Source: Spongiihabitans sp965206355
Lineage (GTDB): Bacteria; Pseudomonadota; Gammaproteobacteria; Arenicellales; Poriferihabitantaceae
NCBI GenBank assembly: GCA_965206355.1
Contig: OZ242212.1
Coordinates: 2,294,001-2,358,000, forward strand
Reading direction: 5' to 3'
Length of the DNA: 64,000 nt
The notes under the pieces were generated by a model that was not told where the DNA came from, did not search any database, and worked only from the letters and a program-made list of their open reading frames with translations. This document shows, piece after piece, positions 46,909 through 55,438 of this stretch (positions are counted from its first letter, which is position 1; each line of letters begins with the position of its first letter). The position numbers were made by a program, and so were the translations under genes.

Positions 46909-47309
46909 ATCCGCATGCTCCAATTTACCAAAGGGCGACTATCGTTATTGCAAAGCACGCAGACGCCGTACCAATTCTATTTCGTCCATTATACCCTGTG
47001 CAACCTTGATAATGACCGGTCCTATTGATTCGGCATCACAGTCAATACGCTTTATTTCGAGGCAGACGGTCATTGTTCGATATGCCGTCCGTTTGTTTGG
47101 GAATCGTGCTTGGTGTCCGCTTGGGTGTTGATTGGTTTTGCTTCAAACCATTGTAAATCATTTTTATTTCCAGCCATAGGCATTGCAAACTGTTATGGCT
47201 TTTGGTATAACGCCGTCCCGATTTTGAGACGGGCTTGTTTAACCAATCAGAATTTACCTATAATCTCTTAACCTATAACCCTTTACTCGTATTACCCGGA
47301 CTTCTATAA
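46909..47309. other. Intergenic region between iolC and dksA
   Basis: This 400-bp divergent region has no supported gene. It should contain the iolC promoter and the dksA promoter. A hairpin of the form CCCGTCTC-aaaatc-GGGACGG around 47210-47236 is present but lacks a T tract. Confidence 0.4.
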
Positions 47310-47744
47310 ATGGCAACAAAGAAAAAACCTGGATTGTTAATTCACGGCATCAAACCTTATAAATTAAAAAAATCCGAAAAATATATGGGGCGTGCCCAAT
47401 TAGCGTATTTTGAAGCCATTCTCAGGGCATGGCATACCGAACTCACCAGTGAAACTTACCGTACCGTGCATAATATCCAGGATGAAACGGCAAATCACCC
47501 CGATCCTACCGATCGAGCCAGCCAGGAAACCGATATGGCACTCGAATTGCGCGGACGTGACCGTGACCGCAAGCTCATCAAGAAAATTGAAAGCTCGATT
47601 GCGCTACTGCATTCGAGTGATTTCGGTTATTGTGAAAATTGCGGGGAAGAAATAGGCTTTAAACGTCTTGAAGCACGTCCCACTGCCAACCTGTGTATTG
47701 ACTGCAAGACGCTGGACGAAATCCGCGAAAAGCAAGTATTCTGA
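47310..47744 (+). CDS. dksA: RNA polymerase-binding factor DksA
   Basis: This 144-aa factor modifies initiation with ppGpp. It has the coiled-coil region, the DPTDRASQETDMALELRGRDR tip, and a four-cysteine zinc finger (YCENCGEEIGFKRLEARPTA, CIDCK). The length is normal. Confidence 0.96.
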   Translation: MATKKKPGLLIHGIKPYKLKKSEKYMGRAQLAYFEAILRAWHTELTSETYRTVHNIQDETANHPDPTDRASQETDMALELRGRDRDRKLIKKIESSIALLHSSDFGYCENCGEEIGFKRLEARPTANLCIDCKTLDEIREKQVF

Positions 47745-47805
47745 ACATTATCAGAATGCCACATCTCCTGAACAGGCGACGGTAACGGCGCAACCGAGCT
47801 GGTTG

Positions 47806-48285
47806 TTATGACGGCAAGGTTAATGCTTCGCGGCTGACTATGATACCGTCTTCATCGGCATACACATAATGACCGACCTCAAAGGTAACGCCAGCGAACC
47901 GAACCGTAACATCTGCTTTGCCTAAACCTTCTTTGACGCTTTTAATCGGTATGCTGCCGAGTGCGCTTACGCCGAGTGGCATTTGCTTTATTTGCGCACT
48001 ATCACGAATCAATCCATAAATAATTATCCCGACCCAGCCGTTGTCCACTGCCTTTTGTGCCAGCATATCCCCAAGCATGGCGCAGCGTGTTGAGCCACCA
48101 CCATCTACGACCAATACCGCACCATCACCCTTTTCGGAGAGGGCTTGACGCACCAATGAATTATCTTCAAACGCTTTGACCGTGCGAATATGACCATGAA
48201 AATGCGAAAAACCACCGTAGCATTGAAAAAGCGGTTGGCAGAGCTGGTAATTGGAATAGGTATCGGTTAGATCGGCTGTTTTCAT
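47806..48285 (-). CDS. rraA: RraA family protein, regulator of RNase E activity
   Basis: This 159-aa protein contains CQPLFQCYGGFSHFHG, VVDGGGSTRCAMLGD and GIIIYGLIRDS, typical of RraA (inhibitor of RNase E) and related aldolase-like enzymes. The ATG at 48285 is chosen; the longer frame would start in the MITE at 48333-48471, so those residues are spurious. Confidence 0.88.
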   Translation of the reverse strand: MKTADLTDTYSNYQLCQPLFQCYGGFSHFHGHIRTVKAFEDNSLVRQALSEKGDGAVLVVDGGGSTRCAMLGDMLAQKAVDNGWVGIIIYGLIRDSAQIKQMPLGVSALGSIPIKSVKEGLGKADVTVRFAGVTFEVGHYVYADEDGIIVSREALTLPS

Positions 48286-48332
48286 CGTCAAATAATTCTC
48301 ATGGTTACGGGTTTGCGAATTTGTTATATGGT

Positions 48333-48471
48333 GAGACCTTTGCACGAAAGCCATTTCACCTCCATGCTACGTTAAAAACGTACTCAATCGGTCATTTATA
48401 AGCATAAACTCCCTCATTCCGTGCGTTTTTGCCTTGCCTAAAAGCGAAATCATCTTCCGTGCAAAGGTCTC
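48333..48471 (-). mobile_element. Short-form MITE inside the aceK 3' end
   Basis: This 139-bp copy is in reverse orientation and flanked by ATGGT on both sides. It provides the last six sense codons and the TGA stop of aceK, and separates aceK from rraA. Confidence 0.92.
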
Positions 48472-50225
48472 ATGGTGGCAGTAGCTAACTGCTCGGCAGT
48501 ATATCGGCTACAAAATCGCATTTCCTGACGGTAAGGAAAGACATCGTGGCGTTTTTTTTCAATCAGATCATTTTGTATTGTTTTCCAGTAAGCCGGTTGT
48601 AGCAGTTCCGAATGATAGCTCAGAAATCGTTCCCTGACTTTGGGATGGTTGACGACAAATTGTTCAAATTGCTCCGGAAAAAAATCATTTTCAGAAACAT
48701 GGAACCAAGGCTCTGATAATAATTCTTCTTCTTCGGATCTGGACTTGGGTATTGCCCGAATTTTGATTTCGGTCATGTGGCAGATTTCATCATAATCGTA
48801 GAAAATAACCCGACCATGACGGGTAACACCAAAGTTTTTTAATAGCATATCGCCGGGGAATATATTGGCGGCTATCATTTCCTTTATGGCATTGCCATAG
48901 CTTTTGATACTCCGATCAATCATTTCATCATCGGCATTATCCAGATAGATGTTAAACGGAACCATCCTGCGTTCAATATACAGATGTCGAATAATGACCA
49001 TGTTATTTTCTATCGTCATACTGGATTGGATGGTTGCCTTTAATTCTGCCAATAATTCAGCGGAGAAACGATTTACCGGAAAGGCAACATGGGAAAATTC
49101 CAGCGTATCTGCCATCCGCCCGACCCGATCGTGCATTTTGACCAGTTGGTACTTTTTCTTAACCGTGGCGCGGTCGATGTTTTTCGGCGGCGCAAAATGA
49201 TCTTTTATGACTTTGAATACAAAAGGATATGATGGTAATGTAAAGACACTCATAACCATGCCTTTAATGCCCGGTGCAATCACTAATTTATCGTCAGAAT
49301 GTTCCAGATGATATAAAAACTCACGGTAATACAGGGTCTTGCCCTGTTTCTGAAATCCAATTGCGGTATAGATATCTCCCCGACTTTTGGTCGGCAGTAT
49401 GTTTTGTAGAAAGCTGACCAATCCGGCAGGAACGCGGCTGTTGACCATAAAATAGGCACGGGTGAAACTGAAAATCAGTGCGACATCATCGTGATCTGTG
49501 ATGATGGTATCGACGTACAATTCCACGTCTTCGGCTAACAGCAGAGGAATAACGAAAGGTTGTTGCTCGAATCCAATCAACGCCCGCCCCACTATGTACG
49601 CCGCCTTATTTCTATAAAACAACGAGGACACCACCTGCAATTGCCGATGCGGCAGGGGGCCTACACCAGCATCCAGATAAGGTTCAAAGTTCTCGGCAAG
49701 CAGGTCGAGATCGCGTTCAATATCCTGCCAGCCACAATTTAGAGCGAAACTGTTTAGAATATCGTTAAAAACTGATCGCAACCCTTTTTCATCCGGGTAA
49801 TAGCTGGTATATGCCGGATTTTCCATGTCCAGAAAATCTGTTGCCGCGCCGGGTTTGACAAAAATATGGCGGTTGTTGAAATATCTTCGATCAAATAACC
49901 GACAAAAAACCGAATTATAAAAACTCTCAGCCAGTTCAGGTTGCTTGTGTTCATATAACAACCACATATACTGGCGTTTCACATCCTGCCAGTATGACCT
50001 GTCGAGTGCCTCAATATTGAGGTTGTTCTTAACGTACTCGACCGTTTCGTTGACCCGTAAATCGTAAAAATAGATTCGCTCTTTGCGGGCGCGTACCTCT
50101 CCCTCCCAGTCGGCTGTTTCAAATCGCTGTTTGGCCGCGCGGGTAATTTTCTGAAAGCGGATGAAATGGCGATTAAAACCATACAGAATGGTTTCAGCAA
50201 CCTGTTTGACAAGATTCGCACTCAT
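48450..50225 (-). CDS. aceK: Isocitrate dehydrogenase kinase/phosphatase
   Basis: This 591-aa enzyme controls isocitrate dehydrogenase and so directs carbon into the glyoxylate shunt. The ATP-binding and catalytic segments LVIAPGIKGMVMSVFTLP, DMLLKNFGVTRHGRVIFYDYDE and PRSEEEELLSEPWF are typical. The last residues (RPLHGR) and stop are encoded by the inserted MITE, so the native C-terminal tail is replaced by a few foreign residues. The core domains are intact. It is downstream of aceA, as in E. coli. Confidence 0.94.
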   Translation of the reverse strand: MSANLVKQVAETILYGFNRHFIRFQKITRAAKQRFETADWEGEVRARKERIYFYDLRVNETVEYVKNNLNIEALDRSYWQDVKRQYMWLLYEHKQPELAESFYNSVFCRLFDRRYFNNRHIFVKPGAATDFLDMENPAYTSYYPDEKGLRSVFNDILNSFALNCGWQDIERDLDLLAENFEPYLDAGVGPLPHRQLQVVSSLFYRNKAAYIVGRALIGFEQQPFVIPLLLAEDVELYVDTIITDHDDVALIFSFTRAYFMVNSRVPAGLVSFLQNILPTKSRGDIYTAIGFQKQGKTLYYREFLYHLEHSDDKLVIAPGIKGMVMSVFTLPSYPFVFKVIKDHFAPPKNIDRATVKKKYQLVKMHDRVGRMADTLEFSHVAFPVNRFSAELLAELKATIQSSMTIENNMVIIRHLYIERRMVPFNIYLDNADDEMIDRSIKSYGNAIKEMIAANIFPGDMLLKNFGVTRHGRVIFYDYDEICHMTEIKIRAIPKSRSEEEELLSEPWFHVSENDFFPEQFEQFVVNHPKVRERFLSYHSELLQPAYWKTIQNDLIEKKRHDVFPYRQEMRFCSRYTAEQLATATMRPLHGR

Positions 50226-50319
50226 TATGAATAACGAATTGCAGAGGCAAGCCTTATGAGCGTTCGAGCATGCAAAGGGTTGCCCCTGTAATTTGGCTTA
50301 AAACCGAAAAGCGGCTACC

Positions 50320-51624
50320 CTAGAATTGATCTTCTTCGGTTGATCCGGATAACGCTGTCACCGATGAGGCGCCACCCTGAATGGTAGTGGTAACATCATC
50401 GAAATAACCTGCACCGACTTCTTGTTGGTGGGCAACGAAAGTATAGCCCTTGCTTGCCGCTGCAAATTCGGGTTGTTGCACTTTTTCGACATAGTGTTTC
50501 ATACCTTCACCACGTGCATAATCATGCGCCAGCTCATACATGTTGTACCACATATTGTGGATGCCGGCGAGGGTAATGAACTGGTAAGTATACCCCATCG
50601 CCGCCAGTTCATCCTGAAATGAGGCGATGGTCTTATCATCCAGATTCTTTTTCCAGTTAAATGATGGCGAACAGTTGTACGCCAGCAATTTACCGGGATA
50701 GGCTAAACGCACCGCTTCTGCCCATTCGCGTGCAAAACCCAGATCGGGAGTGCCGGTTTCACACCAGATAAGATCCGCATAAGCGGCATAGGAAACACCA
50801 CGGGAAATGGCCTGTTCCAGACCATTCTTGACCCGATAAAACCCTTCCGCAGTACGTTCGCCGGTCAGGAACGGCTTATCACGATCATCGTAATCAGAGG
50901 TCAGCAAATTGGCGGCTTCTGAGTCGGTTCGTGCTAATAGTACCGTGGGCACATCCAGTACATCCGCTGCCAATCGAGCAGAAATTAAGGTCTGGATCGA
51001 CTGCTGGGTTGGCAGTAACACCTTACCACCCATGTGGCCACATTTTTTTACCGCTGCCAGTTGATCCTCAAAATGTACTCCCGCCGCGCCGGCGACAATC
51101 ATATTTTTAGCCAGCTCAAACGCATTCAGCACACCACCAAAACCCGCTTCAGCGTCAGCAACGATGGGCAGAAAGTAATCAACATATCGCTCATCACCTT
51201 GCTCAATATCACGTTGCCATTGAATCTGGTCGGCACGCGCAAAAGAATTGTTAATGCGCCGCACTACAGTCGGCACCGAGTTGTAGGCATACAACGATTG
51301 ATCAGGATACATCTGTTCAGAGGAATTGGCATCTGCTGCAACCTGCCAACCCGACAGGTAAATCGCCTCAATGCCTGCTTTCGCCTGTTGCACCGCCTGA
51401 CCGGCAGTCAACGCACCAAGACAATTGACATATCCTTTCTTGGCGGTGCCGTTTACCAGCGACCATAGTTTCTCGGCACCACGGCGGGCATAAGTATGTT
51501 CGGCTTGAACCGAACCACGCAGTCTGACGACATCCTCTGCGGAATAGCCACGTGTAATGTTGGCCCATCGTGGATTGGTTATCCAATCCTGTTCAACGAC
51601 CTTGATTTGATCCGCTCTTGTCAT
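50320..51624 (-). CDS. aceA: Isocitrate lyase
   Basis: This 434-aa glyoxylate-shunt enzyme splits isocitrate into succinate and glyoxylate. The catalytic signature KKCGHMGGKVLLPT, the DADANSSEQMYPDQ-type region and YNCSPSFNWKK are present. The start MTRADQIKVVEQDW at 51624 is used. The 275-bp interval after 51624 to the next gene shows no other gene. Confidence 0.97.
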   Translation of the reverse strand: MTRADQIKVVEQDWITNPRWANITRGYSAEDVVRLRGSVQAEHTYARRGAEKLWSLVNGTAKKGYVNCLGALTAGQAVQQAKAGIEAIYLSGWQVAADANSSEQMYPDQSLYAYNSVPTVVRRINNSFARADQIQWQRDIEQGDERYVDYFLPIVADAEAGFGGVLNAFELAKNMIVAGAAGVHFEDQLAAVKKCGHMGGKVLLPTQQSIQTLISARLAADVLDVPTVLLARTDSEAANLLTSDYDDRDKPFLTGERTAEGFYRVKNGLEQAISRGVSYAAYADLIWCETGTPDLGFAREWAEAVRLAYPGKLLAYNCSPSFNWKKNLDDKTIASFQDELAAMGYTYQFITLAGIHNMWYNMYELAHDYARGEGMKHYVEKVQQPEFAAASKGYTFVAHQQEVGAGYFDDVTTTIQGGASSVTALSGSTEEDQF

Positions 51625-51899
51625 GCTAATCACCTGATACTGGAGTTAAAGTTAGGGTTAAAATTTGAAAGTTGAGTTTGCAACAGAAAAACAGGAGCGA
51701 ATAGTCTGGTATCCACGCTCGCTTTACAATGCTGCTAATACAGTCTTTTTCAATTTGTATCATTAAAAAATTTAATGATAATTCGCATTTACCTTGAAAA
51801 TATTTATAATGACTCGCCTCAGAGCGGAACAATCTCTCAATGTGTAGCCGACGCAGGCACACACTCCGACCCTCTGCTCCCAAGTATTTTGATGCGCGG

Positions 51900-52958
51900 C
51901 TAAGTCTGAAACAAGGCTTGTCCTAATTTTTCTGCTCCGAAACGAACAACATCGGTTGCCGGTAATGCCGTTTGATCTTGCAGATAGGCGATTTCAGATT
52001 TGGCTTCAGCTTCTGATAGCAAGGATGTATTCAAGGCGATACCAACGGTGGTGGTTGCGGATAAGGAACCACATACGCTCACCAAGGCTTCATTCAAGGC
52101 AATAAATGCCTTGAGCGGCGGGATTTTTATATGTTGCGGATTGCGCAATCGGCTCATGCCCGCCCGATGACACATCAGCAGATGGGTCGGGCAACTACCA
52201 CGCATCAACGACAAGGTTGCGCTACTGCCCGGATGCAACAACGAGCCCTGCCCTTCAATAAAAACGATGTCACTGTCGGCGGCATCCATCACCAGCGTTT
52301 GCACCGCACCACAAGCATGGTCAACCTTAAACGCATCCAGTGGAATACCTTTACCTGTAACGGTAATACCGATCTGACCGGTAGCGATGAATGCGCTAGT
52401 TATGTCCTGCTCTTTGCCCGCTTCGCGTACCCAACGGTATAGTTCCAAACCTGCAGTCATCTTGCCACATGCCATATCGGTTCCGACCAGCAATACCCGC
52501 TTATTCCGCAAGCTGGCAGCCTGACCACTACCGATTTCAGGGGTGAATGTCGGTTGTCGCACATCCCAAATCCATTGCTGTCCACTTAATAAGTGTCCCA
52601 ATTTGTCGTCCAATCGGTCATGTAAACCATTGATTATGGACATATTCAGTTGTATTGCACGAGTTAATGGCGCGTCCCATTCTGTCGGAATGCGCCCGCC
52701 GGACGGTGCCGTACCCAATATCAACACCTCCGCCCCCAATGCTGCCGCCTGCTCAACCGAGTGAACCACTTGATAATCAAACGGCAACCGGCGTTCCTGC
52801 CCACAAACCTGATTGACGGTTTTACCGGCATGGTGTGAGTCAATGACGCAGACAATGGGATTGTCTATATAGCGCATTACGCCAAAACCCATTTTGCCAT
52901 AATCGCTATCCAGATGCTCTTCCATGTAAATGGCGATTTTTTGATTTTTTGTCAACAT
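51900..52958 (-). CDS. dgcN: DUF1611 protein, DgcN-like
   Basis: This ~352-aa P-loop protein (GTDMACGKMTAGLELYRW near residue 155) has the DUF1611 N-terminal domain. Such proteins, paired with an enolase-superfamily racemase, have been described as DgcN in D-glutamate use, acting as N-acyltransferase. The neighbouring dgcA makes this assignment reasonable. Start uncertain between ATG 52958 and GTG 52970. Confidence 0.72.
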   Translation of the reverse strand: MLTKNQKIAIYMEEHLDSDYGKMGFGVMRYIDNPIVCVIDSHHAGKTVNQVCGQERRLPFDYQVVHSVEQAAALGAEVLILGTAPSGGRIPTEWDAPLTRAIQLNMSIINGLHDRLDDKLGHLLSGQQWIWDVRQPTFTPEIGSGQAASLRNKRVLLVGTDMACGKMTAGLELYRWVREAGKEQDITSAFIATGQIGITVTGKGIPLDAFKVDHACGAVQTLVMDAADSDIVFIEGQGSLLHPGSSATLSLMRGSCPTHLLMCHRAGMSRLRNPQHIKIPPLKAFIALNEALVSVCGSLSATTTVGIALNTSLLSEAEAKSEIAYLQDQTALPATDVVRFGAEKLGQALFQT

Positions 52959-53019
52959 ATTCTTACGCACTTGTTTTGAGACGAATCACTGACAAATAGA
53001 TACTCCTATCAACTTGTTT

Positions 53020-54108
53020 TTAAGATGCATCATTGACAGATAGGTGTGCACCATGACCGGGACATTCAGCAGGCACTACCACGCCATCAATTAACTGGAT
53101 ACCCGAGCAGGGGTCGGGTGCCAGATTGAGGTGAGCATCCAAATCAACGTGATCCAAAAGTCCGGTTATGGACGCGCCAGCGGAAATAGACATTGATGAC
53201 TCGCTCATACAACCAATCATGGTTTTTAAGTTAAATGCGCGTGCCACCGCAATAATACGCAGTGCCTCGGTAATACCACCACATTTCATTAGTTTTAAGT
53301 TTACGCCGTCCACCGTGTCTGCCCATTTAACAATATTCCCGGAATAGCGACAGGACTCATCCAGATATATCGGCAAGGGGCGGTTTTTGAAAAGGGCAGG
53401 CAGTTCGTTTTCCTGTCCCTCAGCCAGCGGTTGTTCAATATAATCAGCATTACGCTCGGCCAGCCATTTCATCATCAAAATCGCCTCTGTGGTCGTCCAG
53501 CCACCATTGGCATCAACACGCAAGGTCACGTCATAAGGTTTGGTGCTTTCTGCAACCTGCATAAACATCGCCTGATCGGCTTCAATCCCTTCAGGGGAAC
53601 CGAGTTTGATTTTCAACGATTTAATACCAGTACCTTCGAGTAATAGCGGAACACGCTGCTTGACTATATCAGGGGGATTGATGCCAATCGTTACCGATGT
53701 CGGTAGCCGCGGTCTGCCGATTCCGAGCAGTCGATACAAGGGCAGATTGGCTTTTTTAGCCAGCCAATCCCAAAGTGCGATATCCAATCCTGCCAACGCA
53801 CAAGGCGGCACACCGTGTTGTCTGGCGCAATCGTGGATTTGATGAATCGGTAAGGTAGTCTCGCAACTAAAAAATTTGCTATCGGCAAATTTACCGAAAA
53901 ATTCGCTGTCAAAGAATTCGCTCAGCGCCTGTTGAGCCAATGCTGCGGTCGCTGCCCCTTCCGTTTTGCCGGGGAACAATTCACCCCAACCACTAATACC
54001 CTGATGACAAACCGAAACAAACAGATTGTCAGAACCCGTGCTGACCCCGCGACTAATTGCCAGCGGGAATTTCTTGTTAAGATGTAGGGTCTTAAATTTT
54101 ATTTTCAT
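53020..54108 (-). CDS. dgcA: Enolase-superfamily dipeptide epimerase/N-acyl-D-Glu racemase
   Basis: This 362-aa enzyme has the muconate-lactonising/dipeptide-epimerase pattern: SLKIKLGSPEG with the catalytic KxK, RVDANGGW, YIEQPLAEG, YLDESC metal ligands and GVNLKLMKCGGITEAL. It is an L-Ala-D/L-Glu epimerase-like protein or a DgcA racemase; its partner DUF1611 gene favours DgcA. The start follows GGGTGAGAT, 10 nt after the pta stop. Confidence 0.82.
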   Translation of the reverse strand: MKIKFKTLHLNKKFPLAISRGVSTGSDNLFVSVCHQGISGWGELFPGKTEGAATAALAQQALSEFFDSEFFGKFADSKFFSCETTLPIHQIHDCARQHGVPPCALAGLDIALWDWLAKKANLPLYRLLGIGRPRLPTSVTIGINPPDIVKQRVPLLLEGTGIKSLKIKLGSPEGIEADQAMFMQVAESTKPYDVTLRVDANGGWTTTEAILMMKWLAERNADYIEQPLAEGQENELPALFKNRPLPIYLDESCRYSGNIVKWADTVDGVNLKLMKCGGITEALRIIAVARAFNLKTMIGCMSESSMSISAGASITGLLDHVDLDAHLNLAPDPCSGIQLIDGVVVPAECPGHGAHLSVNDAS

Positions 54109-54117
54109 ATCTCACCC

Positions 54118-55149
54118 TTATGCTGGCACGCTTGCGCTTTGGTGTGCTACGGCTTGCACGGAAGTAACCGCAACCAGTCGCACAATATCGGCTACACTAC
54201 ATCCGCGCGAAAGATCATTAAGCGGATGTTTAAGCCCTTGCAGTATCGGCCCGACTGCCTTTACCCCGCCTATACGCTGCGCTATTTTATAACCTATATT
54301 AGCAGATTGTAACTCGGGGAAAATAAACACATTTGCCGGCGTGGCGATCGTGCTATGCGGCGCCTTTTGTTTGAGGATATGCGGCAGAATGGCAGCATCA
54401 AATTGCACCTCGCTCATCAGCGCAAGCTGCGGTCTTTGTTGGCGAATGAGCTTTCCCGCTTCAATGACTTTATGGATATGCGGATGTTTTGCACTCCCTG
54501 CTGTGGAAAAGCAAAGCAACGCCACTGTCGGCTCCAGTCCTGCCAAATTTTTTGCGCTGTCTGCCGATGCGATAGCAATGTCGGCTAATTGCTCGGCATC
54601 AGGATCAATAACCAGCGCACAGTCGGCATAAATGGCCGTACCTTGAATAGCCTGATGCGCCAAATCATGCTGCATCAGAAAAAAGCTGGACACCAACCTG
54701 CTGGTGCTACTCATACCTATCAGTTGTAAAGCCGTTTTGACGACAGCGGAGGTGGTGTTGACTGCACCAGCGACCACGCCGTGGGCATCACCGCTAATCA
54801 CTTTGAGTGCGGCAAAGGTGAGTGGGTTGGCAACCTGTTTGCGGGCTTGATCGAGCGTCAGCCCTTTATGCCTGCGTTTTTGAAAAAGAAGATCAATATA
54901 TTTTTCGGTGTTATGGTCTTCGCTAGGATTGTTGATGACGATATTGCTCGGGTCAAAATCAATGTTATGTGCGTCCGCCAATTTCGACAGCGCATCACTC
55001 TCACCAATTAAAATGACTTCTGCCAACCCTTGCTGAGCAATCAAGGCAGCCGCCTCAATAACCCTGAGATCGACCGCTTCAGGCAAAACAATTTTTTGCG
55101 GATGCGCTTTTGCCTGCTTGATAATGTGCTGGATTGAGTCCATCCACAT
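54118..55149 (-). CDS. pta: Phosphate acetyltransferase
   Basis: This 343-aa enzyme exchanges acetyl phosphate and CoA to acetyl-CoA. It has the short Pta form: KIVLPEAVDLRVIEAA at the N-terminus, GDAHGVVAGAVNTTSAVVKTAL and VFIFPELQSANIGYKIAQR. It receives the acetyl phosphate made by Xsc, which is encoded immediately upstream. The start ATG at 55149 has AAGG eight nt away. Confidence 0.95.
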   Translation of the reverse strand: MWMDSIQHIIKQAKAHPQKIVLPEAVDLRVIEAAALIAQQGLAEVILIGESDALSKLADAHNIDFDPSNIVINNPSEDHNTEKYIDLLFQKRRHKGLTLDQARKQVANPLTFAALKVISGDAHGVVAGAVNTTSAVVKTALQLIGMSSTSRLVSSFFLMQHDLAHQAIQGTAIYADCALVIDPDAEQLADIAIASADSAKNLAGLEPTVALLCFSTAGSAKHPHIHKVIEAGKLIRQQRPQLALMSEVQFDAAILPHILKQKAPHSTIATPANVFIFPELQSANIGYKIAQRIGGVKAVGPILQGLKHPLNDLSRGCSVADIVRLVAVTSVQAVAHQSASVPA

Positions 55150-55438
55150 ATTTTACCTTGATTGGCGCATTGGTTGGCGGTGGTGTTGGTGGCAATTTCC
55201 GCTCGTAATGTAATGGATTCGCCAACAGCAAAAGAGAATTCGCTACCACGAAGCATGGAGTCGGCAAGGTAATGCCCCGACCAATCCATACCCTGCTGAA
55301 GCCTATCGCAAACTAAAGGCGCAAACTAAATACCCTGAAAACCATTATACAAACGCACAAAATGAGATAACGAGCGGACAGGCACAACGTCGCAAACACC
55401 TGCCGACTCGCCTAATAGCTTGATAACCCCCCACACCC
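55150..55438. other. Interval between xsc and pta
   Basis: About 290 bp without a supported gene. A minus-strand frame ending in pta (55041-55289) has a few protein-like residues (MDWSGHYLADSML) but its downstream part overlaps pta in another frame; I regard it as chance or a decayed fragment. Confidence 0.4.

Noticed and set aside
48286..48354. N-terminal extension of rraA (MAFVQRSHHI)
   Set aside because: These residues come from the MITE and its flank; RraA proteins begin near the ATG at 48285.
55041..55289. 82-codon minus-strand frame between xsc and pta
   Set aside because: Half of it overlaps pta in a different frame and no family is recognised.
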